Source: an uncultured Lachnospiraceae bacterium
GTDB lineage: Bacteria > Bacillota > Clostridia > Lachnospirales > Lachnospiraceae
Direction of reading: 5' to 3'
Length of the DNA stretch: 62,631 bases
NCBI GenBank assembly: GCA_948470905.1
Contig: CAOKQK010000007.1
Location: forward strand, 1-62,631
Below, one piece after another: positions 16,064 through 24,776 of the stretch. A program made the translations under genes and the position numbers. The notes beneath the pieces were generated by a model. It ran no database searches, had not been told where the DNA came from, and saw only the letters and a list, made by a program, of their open reading frames with translations. Each line of letters begins with the position of its first letter. The first letter of the stretch is position 1.

Positions 16064-17887
16064 TCAATATCTCTGATACAGCACTGCCCCTTCCGCTTCC
16101 GCAAGCCTGACAAACCCTGCCGAAATACAGTTCTGTTCAATCTCTCCTCCCGGCACAACGCAGATATAACGGCACTGCAGACTGTCAAAATTCTCCAGGA
16201 CATAATCCGGCATACAACAGCTGATGCCGAAGCCGCCGGGAAGCGCATACAGCAGCTGCCACCGGGTATTCACCGTCTGCCCGCCTGTGACATCACTGAA
16301 CACCCACATTACCGAATTGTCGTAATCCGGCGCCCCGTCTTCCCGAAGCTCCATCTTATCCTCCAACAGCTCGCTCCACGCCTCCACCTGTGCTGCCCGT
16401 TCTTCCCTCACAAAGGGAACCTGGTAATCATAGGGATCCACCGCCATGTAAGAATAAAAATACGCAAATGTCACCCCGATCAGCATGGCCTTCTTAAAAT
16501 ATTTTGTCTCCATCAATGGGATCACAAACACTGCCGCCGCCATAAAGGTGAGCAGGTGCTTGCTCCCCTCCGTCAGCTTATACATCAAAAGCAGTGCAAA
16601 AGTCATCGCCACAAAGCTGAAGGCAAGGTGTACTTCTATGACCAGCATATTAAACAGCCTGCTGCGTTCCGAAGCCTGCTGATGGTCCCTTCTTTTCCGT
16701 CCCGCCAAATCCTTCCCATGCTCCTGCTTCCTCGGTTCCTTCAGATCCTTCCCAATCTCCCGTTCTTCCGGTTCCTCCAAATTCTTCCCCGTCTCCTGCT
16801 TCCCCGGTTCCTTCAAATCCTTCCCGCTCTCCGGCTTCCCCGGTTCCGACTGATCCTTCCCAATCTCCTGTTTCTCTGCTTTCTCCTGCAGGCGTAGCCT
16901 TCTCCACCTCCCAAAATCCACAAAGCTCTGCACCAGAAGCACCGCCATGCACGCCAGATATCCCGCGAAAAAGGCCCCCGAGGCAAGTCCCGTCCGAAAT
17001 CCCTGCATGGTATGCCCCAGAAAATCCCGTCCCATATAATACAGCTTTGACAGCGTGTAGCGCAGCCCCCCGAACAGCCCTCTCTCAAAAAAGGCGGATA
17101 CCCAGTCCGTAAAAAACAGAGGCGCGAAATACTCCGCTCCCAGATAGTGTTTCACCGCCGCATAAATGCCCAGGGTCGCGCCTATGACCGCAAGCGCCCC
17201 CAACGCGCCCCTGACACGGCTCTTTCTGATCCAGAAGTAAGCCGGTAGCAGCATGAACAGCAGCATGTACGGGCGCATCAGCGTCATGACCGACGACAGT
17301 ACAAAGAGCAGTGCCAGCTTCCAGGCCTTCTCCCTGTTTAAATAATTCACCGCCAGGGAATAAAAGAGGATCAGCAGGCTGAAACAGATCACCTCCGGCA
17401 TCACCGACAGCATATACCGGACAAAAGGCGTATAAAGGCAAAACAGCAAGGTCAGGATACCCAGCTGCTTCCACCCCGGCCGCACCAGCCATACGAACAG
17501 AAAAGCCGCCAGCGACATGAGAAAGATATTGCAGGCGACAGGCGACATCAGAGTCCAGCCAAAGGCAAGCCCCCACAGGATCCAGGGAAACACCAGCACC
17601 GGGCTCCACGCCGCAAAGGACAGCTTCAGGGCATGGCTCTCATTGAACCCAAAGTACCCCCGGGGATAGCCCCAGCCGATCATGCCCTCCACCTGCTTAA
17701 AATAAAAGAGCTCGTCATTCCACTCCGACTCCGGGAGATATACCTCCCCCAGGGTCCTGCCCTGCATGGCACAGTAAACAAGACTGCACATCAGGGGCAG
17801 CAGCGCCATCAGTACCGACTGCATCAGGGTAATATATCTTTTATCCTGTTTCCACCAGGCTTTTGTCTTGAGAAATATTTTTGTCAT
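16064..17887 (-). CDS. GT-C-type membrane glycosyltransferase with 12-residue repeats
   Basis: This 607-residue protein has about ten to twelve membrane spans and a soluble C-terminal domain of about 110 residues. The first external loop (ESEWNDELFYFKQVEGMIGW) has the acidic residues expected of dolichyl/polyprenyl-phosphate-dependent GT-C enzymes, and spans near residues 175-215 resemble that class. Its ATG overlaps the stop of the GtrB/ArnC-like gene by ATGA, so the two are probably coupled as donor-maker and transferase. Near residues 335-395 a long cytoplasmic loop consists of repeated EKQEIGKDQSEP-like units. The precise reaction is inferred from architecture and context. Confidence 0.7.
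   Translation of the reverse strand: MTKIFLKTKAWWKQDKRYITLMQSVLMALLPLMCSLVYCAMQGRTLGEVYLPESEWNDELFYFKQVEGMIGWGYPRGYFGFNESHALKLSFAAWSPVLVFPWILWGLAFGWTLMSPVACNIFLMSLAAFLFVWLVRPGWKQLGILTLLFCLYTPFVRYMLSVMPEVICFSLLILFYSLAVNYLNREKAWKLALLFVLSSVMTLMRPYMLLFMLLPAYFWIRKSRVRGALGALAVIGATLGIYAAVKHYLGAEYFAPLFFTDWVSAFFERGLFGGLRYTLSKLYYMGRDFLGHTMQGFRTGLASGAFFAGYLACMAVLLVQSFVDFGRWRRLRLQEKAEKQEIGKDQSEPGKPESGKDLKEPGKQETGKNLEEPEEREIGKDLKEPRKQEHGKDLAGRKRRDHQQASERSRLFNMLVIEVHLAFSFVAMTFALLLMYKLTEGSKHLLTFMAAAVFVIPLMETKYFKKAMLIGVTFAYFYSYMAVDPYDYQVPFVREERAAQVEAWSELLEDKMELREDGAPDYDNSVMWVFSDVTGGQTVNTRWQLLYALPGGFGISCCMPDYVLENFDSLQCRYICVVPGGEIEQNCISAGFVRLAEAEGAVLYQRY
16706..16885. repeat. 36-bp tandem repeat inside the GT-C gene, 5 copies
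   Basis: Unit starts at 16706, 16742, 16778, 16814 and 16850 are exactly 36 bp apart. Each encodes 12 charged residues of the form xKQExGKDLKEP in frame. Confidence 0.95.
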
Positions 17888-18810
17888 AAATTGATCTTCT
17901 CCCGAATGACGTACTGCGGAGAGTTGTTCATGCTGATATAAATGCGCCCGATATATTCCCCTATCAGCCCCAGCATGAGCATGATCATCCCTCCGAAAAA
18001 TACAATTGCCGACATGGTGGAGCTGAATCCCATGGGCACCGCAGGATTTACCAGCCGCTTGATGATAGTGTAGATTCCATACAAAAAGCCCAGCGCCGCG
18101 CTCAGGCTCCCGATCACTGTGGCGATCCGCAGAGGCTTCACGGAAAAGGCGGTAAAGCCGTTAAACCACAGCCCCACAAGCTTCTTCAGATCATAGCCGG
18201 AGACACCCTCCTCCCGCTCCCTGTGGTTTACCGTCACATTGGTGATATTTCCGGTGGCGCGCAGCACCAGCCCGATCACGTAGGGATAGGAATTTTCATA
18301 GCGGACCATATCCTCCACCACAAACCGCTTCACCGCAAAATAGCTGGACACATACAGATTCTTCGGCTTGCCCAGCATGATCCGCGCCATGCGCTCGTTG
18401 AGCCTGCTGCCCATATTGCGGAAGGCAGAATGCTGCTTGTGCTCATATTTCGCATAGACCGCGTCATACCCTTCCTCCAGCTTATCCAGAAGCTTATCCA
18501 CCTCTCCCGCCGGCGTCTGCCCGTCATCGTCCAGGCATACCACATAGTCCCCGTCCGAATGGCGCAGCCCCGCCATCAGAGCGGCATGCTGCCCGAAATT
18601 GCGGGCAAAGCCAATCCCACGGATATTGTCATGCTCCTCACAGAGACTACGTATCACCTCAAACGTATTGTCCGGGGAACAGTCGTTCACCAGGAAAATA
18701 TCGTACTCATATTGGGACAGGGTCTTCATCTTTTCTTCTATCTCCGACACCACATGCGGGAGCGTATGCTCCGAGCGGTAACAGGGGATCACAAAGCTTA
18801 TCTTCTTCAT
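17884..18810 (-). CDS. Polyprenyl-phosphate glycosyltransferase, GT2 (ArnC/GtrB-like)
   Basis: The 308 residues are a GT2 domain with SFVIPCYRSE at the N-terminus, VNDCSPD, FARNFGQHAALMAGL, the donor-site CLDDDGQTP and a REREEGVSGYDLKKL loop, then two C-terminal membrane spans and a short tail. This is the ArnC/GtrB/DPM-like layout that loads a sugar onto undecaprenyl phosphate. The start at 18810 (MKKISF) is preferred over upstream ATG codons because the family motif begins immediately and GAGATG lies at a reasonable distance. It overlaps the GT-C gene by ATGA, an arrangement like other two-gene glycosylation modules. No GtrA-type flippase is next to it. Confidence 0.88.
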   Translation of the reverse strand: MKKISFVIPCYRSEHTLPHVVSEIEEKMKTLSQYEYDIFLVNDCSPDNTFEVIRSLCEEHDNIRGIGFARNFGQHAALMAGLRHSDGDYVVCLDDDGQTPAGEVDKLLDKLEEGYDAVYAKYEHKQHSAFRNMGSRLNERMARIMLGKPKNLYVSSYFAVKRFVVEDMVRYENSYPYVIGLVLRATGNITNVTVNHREREEGVSGYDLKKLVGLWFNGFTAFSVKPLRIATVIGSLSAALGFLYGIYTIIKRLVNPAVPMGFSSTMSAIVFFGGMIMLMLGLIGEYIGRIYISMNNSPQYVIREKINL

Positions 18811-18931
18811 ATCACATCTCATTTCCGTGTCATTTGTCCGCTTTACAAGAGGATGGACATCCCTCCATACCTGCATTCCATACCCGTCTCCGTCGGGCGC
18901 TGAAACATATTTTGGGGCGTTTTATGCCGTA

Positions 18932-19465
18932 TCAGGCGGGTCCCGCCGCCAGCGCTGCCATCCAGACCACATCCCGGTATTGGCCGTCAATACAGACATC
19001 CCCCTTAAGAATCCCCTCCCGGACAAACCCCGCCTTCTCATAGCTGCGTATCGCCGGAAAGTTCTCTGACAGGACACGCAGATACACCCTGTGCAGCCTC
19101 TGCTCCTCAAAGCAGTATCGCAGCATGAGCCTGGCTGCCGCAGTCCCCACGCCTCTGCCCCTGGCGTCCGCTTCACCGATGAAGATACCGTACTCCGCCT
19201 TGTTGTGCCGTCTGTCAATATCCCGGATATAGACGCTTCCCAGAGGTTCGTCCGTGTCCATGTCACAGATCATCATCTGCACCACCCTGCCGGTATCCAC
19301 CATATTGCGGATCCAGTCCTCATGCCCTTCCCGGGTAAAGGCTTCCTGATAAATAAAATTCCTGCGGACCGCATCGCTGTTCCTCCAAGCCACGATCAGG
19401 TCTGTATCCTCCCGCATCATCAGCCTCAGATAAATTTTCACATTCTCGTCAATGTACTGGTTCAT
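18932..19465 (-). CDS. GNAT-family N-acetyltransferase (RimJ/PseH-like)
   Basis: This protein of 177 residues has the GNAT acetyl-CoA site ADARGRGVGTAAARLMLRY (about 103-121) and the later NFPAIRSYEKAGFVREG segment. RimJ-type sequences of this size include PseH, which acetylates the 4-amino group of the pseudaminic precursor, and acetyltransferases that modify dTDP-amino sugars. It lies between an ArnC-like gene and a DegT aminotransferase, so acetylation of that enzyme's amino-sugar product is the simplest reading. PseH activity is possible because no other PseH candidate is present. AAAGGCGG precedes the ATG. Confidence 0.8.
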   Translation of the reverse strand: MNQYIDENVKIYLRLMMREDTDLIVAWRNSDAVRRNFIYQEAFTREGHEDWIRNMVDTGRVVQMMICDMDTDEPLGSVYIRDIDRRHNKAEYGIFIGEADARGRGVGTAAARLMLRYCFEEQRLHRVYLRVLSENFPAIRSYEKAGFVREGILKGDVCIDGQYRDVVWMAALAAGPA

Positions 19466-19527
19466 ATCCGCCTTTCCGCCGCAAATTCACATACCGGCAC
19501 GCATAAGCATTCCTCCCCCGCCATGGG

Positions 19528-20631
19528 TCAGCAAAAACGATTGCAGAGTTCAATCACCCTCTCCACCTCATCCTCCCGCATCCTGGGGAAAAGGGGCAGC
19601 GTCACACAATGTTCCGCCAGCTGCTCCGCATTGGGACAGTCTCCCCGGCGCCCGCCCAGATGTCTGTAGGCTTTCTGCAGATGACAGGGAACCGGATAGT
19701 GCATATTGCACTCCACGTCTGCATCCGCCATATATTTTATAAAACGGTCCCTCTCATCCACCTGGATGACAAATAGATGGAACACTGTCTCCGTATTGTC
19801 AGGATGCGCCTGCATGGTGATCAGGGGATTGGTTATCTCTCTGAGGTAACGCCGACCGATCTCCTGGCGGCGTTTCGTCCATTCGGGCAGATATTTGAGA
19901 CTGACGGACAGCACCGCGCCCTGCAGCCCCTCCAGCCGATAATTATACCCTATCTCATCATGATAATACCGCACATCGCAGCCCTGATTCTTCAGCCGGG
20001 TCATGTGCCTGTAATATTCCTCCCGGCTGCAGGTGACGCTGCCTCCCTCTCCGAAGGCATAGAGATTTTTGCCGGGATAAAAGCTAAAGCAGCCTATTTC
20101 GCCGAGGGCCCCCACATTCCTGCCCTCGAATTTCGCGCCGTGTGCCTGGGCGCAGTCCTCCGCCACAAACAGCCCGTGTCTGTCCGCCACTTCCTTCACC
20201 CCCGCAAAGTCAAAGGGCTGGCCGTACAGATGTACGCCTATGACCCCCTTGGTCCTGTCAGTGATCTTAGCCTCCAGCGCCGCCGGATCTATTTCCCAGG
20301 TGTCCGGCGTACAATCCACGAAAACCGGCGTCGCGCCGGTATAAGAGACGCCCCACGCCGTGGCGATATAGGTATTGGCGGGGACGATGACTTCATCCCC
20401 CTCCCCTGCGCCCAGGGCAAGCATCGCCAGATGCAGGGCGGAGGTGCCGTTATTGACGCCGCAGGCGTAAGGCACGCCCACATACTCCGCAAACTCCCTG
20501 TCAAAGGCATCGGCATATCTGCCCCCGGAGAACGCAGTCTCCCTGCAGACCTGCTCGATCGCCGCCTGATATTCCGCCCTGTACATCTCATAATCCCTGG
20601 CCAGGTCAATCCTCTTAATATGTGTACTCAT
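19528..20631 (-). CDS. DegT/DnrJ/EryC1/StrS sugar aminotransferase
   Basis: This 367-residue PLP-dependent enzyme aminates a nucleotide-linked keto-sugar. Visible features are NNGTSALHLAMLALG (about 58-72), IVPANTYIATAWGVSYTGAT, AEDCAQAHGA, and FSFYPGKNLYAFGEGGS with the PLP lysine in PGKN. The sequence is nearer the 3-aminotransferase group (FdtB/QdtB style) than to WecE or PseC, but that subfamily call is tentative. The GNAT gene downstream could acetylate its product. AGGAG lies nine bases before the ATG, in a leader related to that at 24571-24615. Confidence 0.85.
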   Translation of the reverse strand: MSTHIKRIDLARDYEMYRAEYQAAIEQVCRETAFSGGRYADAFDREFAEYVGVPYACGVNNGTSALHLAMLALGAGEGDEVIVPANTYIATAWGVSYTGATPVFVDCTPDTWEIDPAALEAKITDRTKGVIGVHLYGQPFDFAGVKEVADRHGLFVAEDCAQAHGAKFEGRNVGALGEIGCFSFYPGKNLYAFGEGGSVTCSREEYYRHMTRLKNQGCDVRYYHDEIGYNYRLEGLQGAVLSVSLKYLPEWTKRRQEIGRRYLREITNPLITMQAHPDNTETVFHLFVIQVDERDRFIKYMADADVECNMHYPVPCHLQKAYRHLGGRRGDCPNAEQLAEHCVTLPLFPRMREDEVERVIELCNRFC

Positions 20632-20738
20632 CCCGATAAGCTCCTATTGCAGTTCCGTCTCTGCACTTCTGCGCCCCCTTGGCTGCGCCCCCGTTTCGAG
20701 ACTGTTTTTTGATTCCAGCCGTCTCCTGTGCCCCCGCC
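20632..20738. other. Leader duplicated at 24.6 kb
   Basis: On the minus strand this gap reads GGGGCGCAGAAGTGCAGAG, then GGAACTGCAATAGGAG just before the aminotransferase start. A near copy (GGGGCGTAGAAGTGTAGAG, then AGAACTGGAATAGGAG) precedes the gene starting at 24570. Both include the ribosome binding site. Confidence 0.7.
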
Positions 20739-21464
20739 TCAAATATGCTTCCGTATATAAAATTCATGGAACAGCCTTGCGATCTGCACCAGGTAGTTAC
20801 AGACGGTCTTGAACAGTTTCACCGTAGTATTATAGTCCTCCTGCCACTCCACCGGATAGTCCAGGATAGTTATGCCCCGTTTTTCCGCCCGCAGCAGGAA
20901 CTCAATCATATAGAACCAGCCGTTGTCCCGGCTGCACCCCTCCATCAGGAGAACCGCCGTCTGGCGCCTCACAAAGGTGAAACCGCAGATGGCATCTGTG
21001 GACTTCATCCGCAGGAACAGCTTTAACAGGATCAAAAGCCCCTGGGAAGTAATCCTGCGATACCATTTCCGCCCCTTTGTGTCGGACTCTTTTGCAAAGC
21101 GGCTGCCATTGATATAGGCAATCTCGGGACGCGTCTCAAATATATGGATCGCCTCGCCTAAATGTTTGATGTTTGTGGACAGATCAATGTCCATATAGCC
21201 CACGATATCTCCGCGACCAAGCTCCACGCCCCTGCGGAAGGCTGCTCCGACGCCCCGGACAGCAATCCTCTCATATCTGACCTTGTCATATTTCCCGCAG
21301 AGCCCTGCCGCAATATCCGGCGTCTCGTCCTCGGAACCGTTGTCCACGATTATAATCTCATAATCGGTAAAGTCAATCTTTTCCAGATACTCCACCGTGC
21401 GGGTGATCCCGCTCTCCAGCCGGAGCCGTTCATTTAACACAGGAAAAATTACCGTCAGCTTCAT
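20739..21464 (-). CDS. Family 2 glycosyltransferase, DPM1-like, soluble
   Basis: The 241 residues form a GT2 domain: TVIFPVLNERLRLESGI, EIIIVDNGSEDETPDI, RGVGAAFRRGVELGRGDIVG, then YMDIDLSTN with the DxD motif, and a C-terminal half with GFTFVRR and WFYMIEFLL. There are no clear membrane spans. The group resembles polyprenyl-phosphate mannosyl/glucosyltransferases. Its ATG overlaps the upstream GT2 stop by four bases (ATGA), indicating coupled translation. The sugar and acceptor are not readable. Confidence 0.85.
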   Translation of the reverse strand: MKLTVIFPVLNERLRLESGITRTVEYLEKIDFTDYEIIIVDNGSEDETPDIAAGLCGKYDKVRYERIAVRGVGAAFRRGVELGRGDIVGYMDIDLSTNIKHLGEAIHIFETRPEIAYINGSRFAKESDTKGRKWYRRITSQGLLILLKLFLRMKSTDAICGFTFVRRQTAVLLMEGCSRDNGWFYMIEFLLRAEKRGITILDYPVEWQEDYNTTVKLFKTVCNYLVQIARLFHEFYIRKHI

Positions 21465-22417
21465 TGTGTCAGTTTCTCCACTCCTTCTACCACATAACGC
21501 TGTCTCTTAAAGCTCATGTTCAGGATAACCGATAAATATTTCAATATCAAGGTCAGCAGCACCGACATCATAAAGAACCCAAAGGAAATCAGTGCCATAA
21601 GGGACATCCAGCCCTCCACAGGACGCACCCTGCTGAAAAAGGAATACACGATCCAGCCGAACATCACCAGGATCACCCCGAACAGCACGACACTTACCGC
21701 CAGAGAAACCTTCTCCAGCACATCCGTAAAAATGATAATAGTGTCCGCCGCCAGCGTGCTCCTCTTGCTGCGCTCCTCGCGGTTCCTTGTCTTTCTGGCT
21801 GACTCCTTATTGTCATAGACAATTGTGTCTGTCTTCAATCCGCAGTTCATGTACATCGCCTTGCGATAGGGCACATATATATTCATCTGATTGACACGAT
21901 TGACCGCGCGCCTTGAAATGATACGGAAACGCTCCTGCCGGATCTCCCCCCTGTAATGGCTGCCCCAGTTGTACACCTTGTAAAACAGCCTGCTCGACAG
22001 CGGCACGCCGAATTTCGGAGCGGCGGCAACCACATCGCAGCCCTCCAGGGCCCTGTGGTACACCTCCATGATCAGCGATGGTTCAAAGTCCAGCTCGCAC
22101 CTGTCAAATTCAAACAGAAAGTCTCCCACTGCAAGGTCACAGCCTGCGTTCATGGCGCTCTCGATCCCCTGATAATAGCTCAGGTTCACAAGACTCACCA
22201 CGGGACGATGTTCCGTACACTCAAGAAATTCCCTGATCTGCCCCACCGTGTCGTCCGTACAGCCGTCATTGACACAGACAATCTCGTATTTTTCAAAATT
22301 TTCCCACATCACCCCGCATATGCTTTGAAGGAAATCCCTGGCAGCCCTTCCCTCATTATGCAGATAGATCACGCAGGACACAAAATTTTTTTCTTTATTT
22401 TGCAGCTTCTGCAGCAT
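21461..22417 (-). CDS. Family 2 glycosyltransferase with two C-terminal membrane spans
   Basis: This protein of about 318 residues opens with a GT2-like domain: FVSCVIYLHNEG, IVCVNDGCTDDT and an FEFDRCELDFEP segment in place of a canonical DxD stretch. Two C-terminal spans lie about 235-260 and 275-305. The donor-site motif is unusual (EFDRCELD), so substrate use may differ from relatives. ATG 22417 has GGAGGTG upstream; longer in-frame starts would overlap the FAD oxidoreductase gene. It is followed by the DPM1-like GT2 with an ATGA overlap. Confidence 0.8.
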   Translation of the reverse strand: MLQKLQNKEKNFVSCVIYLHNEGRAARDFLQSICGVMWENFEKYEIVCVNDGCTDDTVGQIREFLECTEHRPVVSLVNLSYYQGIESAMNAGCDLAVGDFLFEFDRCELDFEPSLIMEVYHRALEGCDVVAAAPKFGVPLSSRLFYKVYNWGSHYRGEIRQERFRIISRRAVNRVNQMNIYVPYRKAMYMNCGLKTDTIVYDNKESARKTRNREERSKRSTLAADTIIIFTDVLEKVSLAVSVVLFGVILVMFGWIVYSFFSRVRPVEGWMSLMALISFGFFMMSVLLTLILKYLSVILNMSFKRQRYVVEGVEKLTQ

Positions 22418-22457
22418 TACCCTTTCACCTCCGGCACCTTCCTGCCACCTCTTACCT

Positions 22458-23588
22458 CTATCCTTTATCCAGAAAATCATCCAGGTCATACACAGTATTT
22501 ATCTTCCCTGAGAGGACACTTAAAAAAGTAGGATTCTCGGACACATACCTGATAACCGTAGGCCTGGAATCATCCACCTCCGACGCCTTCAGTATGGGCT
22601 TCACGGAGAACAGGGACTTCTCATACGCAAAGTCATACTCCGGCCTGACATATTTCCTCGTCAGCGCCGCCATGTACTCCCACGCACTGTCCGGACGCTT
22701 TTCACAGCAACTGCAGTTTCTCAGGAAATCACTGCAGCCGCCCTCCGGCACACAGGCAAACTGCGGCGTGGCATCATAACTCGTGGTATGGGGCGTAAAG
22801 GTCACAGATGTCAGGGAATGATAACCTGTCTTCCCGAATGGCATGATCGAAAAGAAGGGACCGTCCATCACCGTCAGCCCCAGATTCCGGAGCCTGTCAT
22901 TGGCTCTGCACAAAATGATCTCGCACAATTCATACTTGATGTCAAAGACCTCTGTCTCAATACCTTCCACACATTTTAATACCTGATTTACGGAGGCGTA
23001 AGTTGCATTCAACACAAAGGCTGACTCATAACGCTCCTCCTTCCCTTCATGCAGCGCAACGACCTCGTAACGGTCCCCCACCTTCACAATCCGCTGTACC
23101 TGTCTCCGGCAGAGCAGCCTGACTCCGGGATACTTTTCCAGCTCATTCACAAAATAATCCTTAAGGATCCCGGCATCATAGGTATACTCCTCCGCCAGGA
23201 ACGCCCCGTCACAGCTGCCCCCGTTAAAATACCGTTCCACAGGAAGCGGCTCGCAGGGGATCCCCGCATCCCTGCAGAATTTATAGAATTCCGCTGCATC
23301 CGTCCAGGAAAAATTCCTTGAAGTGGCATACACCTGCTGGAATTCCGAAAAGACACAAAAGCCGTAATCCTCCGCAAAACGCCTGAAATATCCGGCGGAT
23401 TTCATCGCCGTAGACAGGGACCTGGGATAGTGATACCCCATGTGCAGCCTCGCCTGATTGATATAGGTTGCCCTGGAAAAAGGCGCGTCGTCAATCTCCA
23501 AAATTGTGACGCTCTGCCCTTTTTTTGCACAGTAGAGCGCCGCGTACAGCCCATATAAACCTGCTCCTATTATCAGCCTGTCCACCAT
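22458..23588 (-). CDS. FAD-dependent oxidoreductase, DAO-like
   Basis: This protein of about 376 residues begins with the dinucleotide-binding motif LIIGAGLYGLYAALYCAKKG (about 5-24) and an acidic strand end, TILEIDDAP. It continues with an ARLHMGYHYPRS segment typical of the D-amino-acid oxidase/glycine oxidase superfamily. The substrate is unknown; in glycan loci such enzymes may oxidise a sugar or a lipid-linked intermediate, but I cannot support a specific reaction. The ATG at 23588 (MVDRL) follows GGTAGG, and the preceding TTG is less likely. It sits between glycosyltransferase genes in the same orientation. Confidence 0.75.
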   Translation of the reverse strand: MVDRLIIGAGLYGLYAALYCAKKGQSVTILEIDDAPFSRATYINQARLHMGYHYPRSLSTAMKSAGYFRRFAEDYGFCVFSEFQQVYATSRNFSWTDAAEFYKFCRDAGIPCEPLPVERYFNGGSCDGAFLAEEYTYDAGILKDYFVNELEKYPGVRLLCRRQVQRIVKVGDRYEVVALHEGKEERYESAFVLNATYASVNQVLKCVEGIETEVFDIKYELCEIILCRANDRLRNLGLTVMDGPFFSIMPFGKTGYHSLTSVTFTPHTTSYDATPQFACVPEGGCSDFLRNCSCCEKRPDSAWEYMAALTRKYVRPEYDFAYEKSLFSVKPILKASEVDDSRPTVIRYVSENPTFLSVLSGKINTVYDLDDFLDKG

Positions 23589-23637
23589 CAAAACCTACCT
23601 GCCCTTCTTCTCAAACCAGCCCGTCCGTCTTCTAAAC

Positions 23638-24570
23638 CTACCTGCCTCTCTTTTCGATGCTGATCCTCGTCAGATGATACTCAAAATCACGCCTGTCCTT
23701 GGCCGCCATGACCTCCAGTATCATTCCTGCAAAGAAAGACTGCACCCCCGCCAGCGCCATAAAACCGCAGACGATCAGCGTAGGGAACCGGGGCACCAGC
23801 CCCGTGCTGAAATATTCGCCCAGGATCGGTATCATAAACACCAGCGCCGCGGCAAACAGCATCAGGCACAGCAGTGAAAAAAACTGGAACGGCTTGTAAT
23901 TTTTATACAACTGCAGCATCTTGTGGATCACCTTCATCCCGTCGCGGTAGGTGTTCAGCTTGGACACGCTCCCCTCCGGGCGGTCGCGGAAATCCACCAC
24001 CACATTTTCCACCTGCATATTGTAATTGACCGCATGGATGGTCATCTCTGTCTCTATTTCAAATCCCTTGGAAACCACTGGAAAAGTCTTCACAAACTCA
24101 TAACTGAACGCCCTGTAGCCGGTCATGATATCCATGATATTGGAACCAAACAGCCTGTTGATGCCCCATCGCATGAAACTGTTGCCAAAATTGTGAAAGG
24201 GCCTCTTGTTCTCCGTAAAATAGGTGGAAGAAAGCCTGTCACCCACCACCATATCGGCATTGTGCGCAAGCACCTTGTCCACCATCTCCCCGGCACAGTC
24301 CAGTGGATAGGTATCGTCTCCGTCCAGCATCAGATAGCACTCCGCTTCAATCTCCCGGAACATCCTCCGAACCACATTGCCCTTGCCCTGCTTGTACTCA
24401 CAGCGCACAACGGCGCCCTCCGCCTTCGCAAGCTCCGCTGTCCCGTCCGTGGAATTGTTGTCATACACATATATCACTGCCTCAGGCAATGCTTCCCGCA
24501 CATCGCGGATCACCTTGGTTATGGTCTGCCCCTCGTTGTAGCAGGGAATCAGGACCGCTATCTTATCCAT
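23638..24570 (-). CDS. Family 2 glycosyltransferase with two C-terminal membrane spans
   Basis: This 310-residue protein has a GT2 domain with AVLIPCYNEGQTITKVI, VYDNNSTDGT, KQGKGNVVRRM and MLDGDDTYP (donor DxD), then GYRAFSYEFVKTFPVVSKGF and EIETEMTIHA. Two spans follow at about 235-255 and 268-292. It resembles DPM1-like polyprenyl-phosphate glycosyltransferases. TAGGAGGTG precedes the ATG. The leader is one of two related copies. Downstream is the FAD oxidoreductase. Confidence 0.87.
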   Translation of the reverse strand: MDKIAVLIPCYNEGQTITKVIRDVREALPEAVIYVYDNNSTDGTAELAKAEGAVVRCEYKQGKGNVVRRMFREIEAECYLMLDGDDTYPLDCAGEMVDKVLAHNADMVVGDRLSSTYFTENKRPFHNFGNSFMRWGINRLFGSNIMDIMTGYRAFSYEFVKTFPVVSKGFEIETEMTIHAVNYNMQVENVVVDFRDRPEGSVSKLNTYRDGMKVIHKMLQLYKNYKPFQFFSLLCLMLFAAALVFMIPILGEYFSTGLVPRFPTLIVCGFMALAGVQSFFAGMILEVMAAKDRRDFEYHLTRISIEKRGR

Positions 24571-24770
24571 GAGACACCTCCTATTCCAGTTCTGCGCTCT
24601 ACACTTCTACGCCCCACTGTCTGGAAGGAAATTCCATCCGCAAAAAACTCAGCTGGAATTTCCTTCCGGGGGCGTCTCCGTTCCGAGGCTGTTTTCCTAT
24701 TCCAGTTCTGCACTTCTACGCCCCCATGGCTGTTTTCCTATTCCAGTTCCCTCAGGCGGGAACTTTTCCG
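24571..24770. repeat. Intergenic 41-bp repeat with a strong hairpin
   Basis: GGCTGTTTTCCTATTCCAGT occurs twice, 41 bp apart (starts near 24687 and 24728), and a third related block, CTATTCCAGTTCTG plus CTTCTACGCCCC, lies at 24575-24613. Between them is a perfect 14-bp stem (GGAAGGAAATTCCA at 24623-24636 with its complement at 24654-24667) with a 17-base loop. The hairpin may affect transcription or mRNA stability between two glycan genes. Confidence 0.75.
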
Positions 24771-24776
24771 CCAATC

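Noticed and set aside
19528-20631. Calling this aminotransferase PseC
   Set aside because: The 26072-27265 protein fits PseC far better (SFHPVKT, ITFAASANCVLYCG), while this one resembles 3-aminotransferases.
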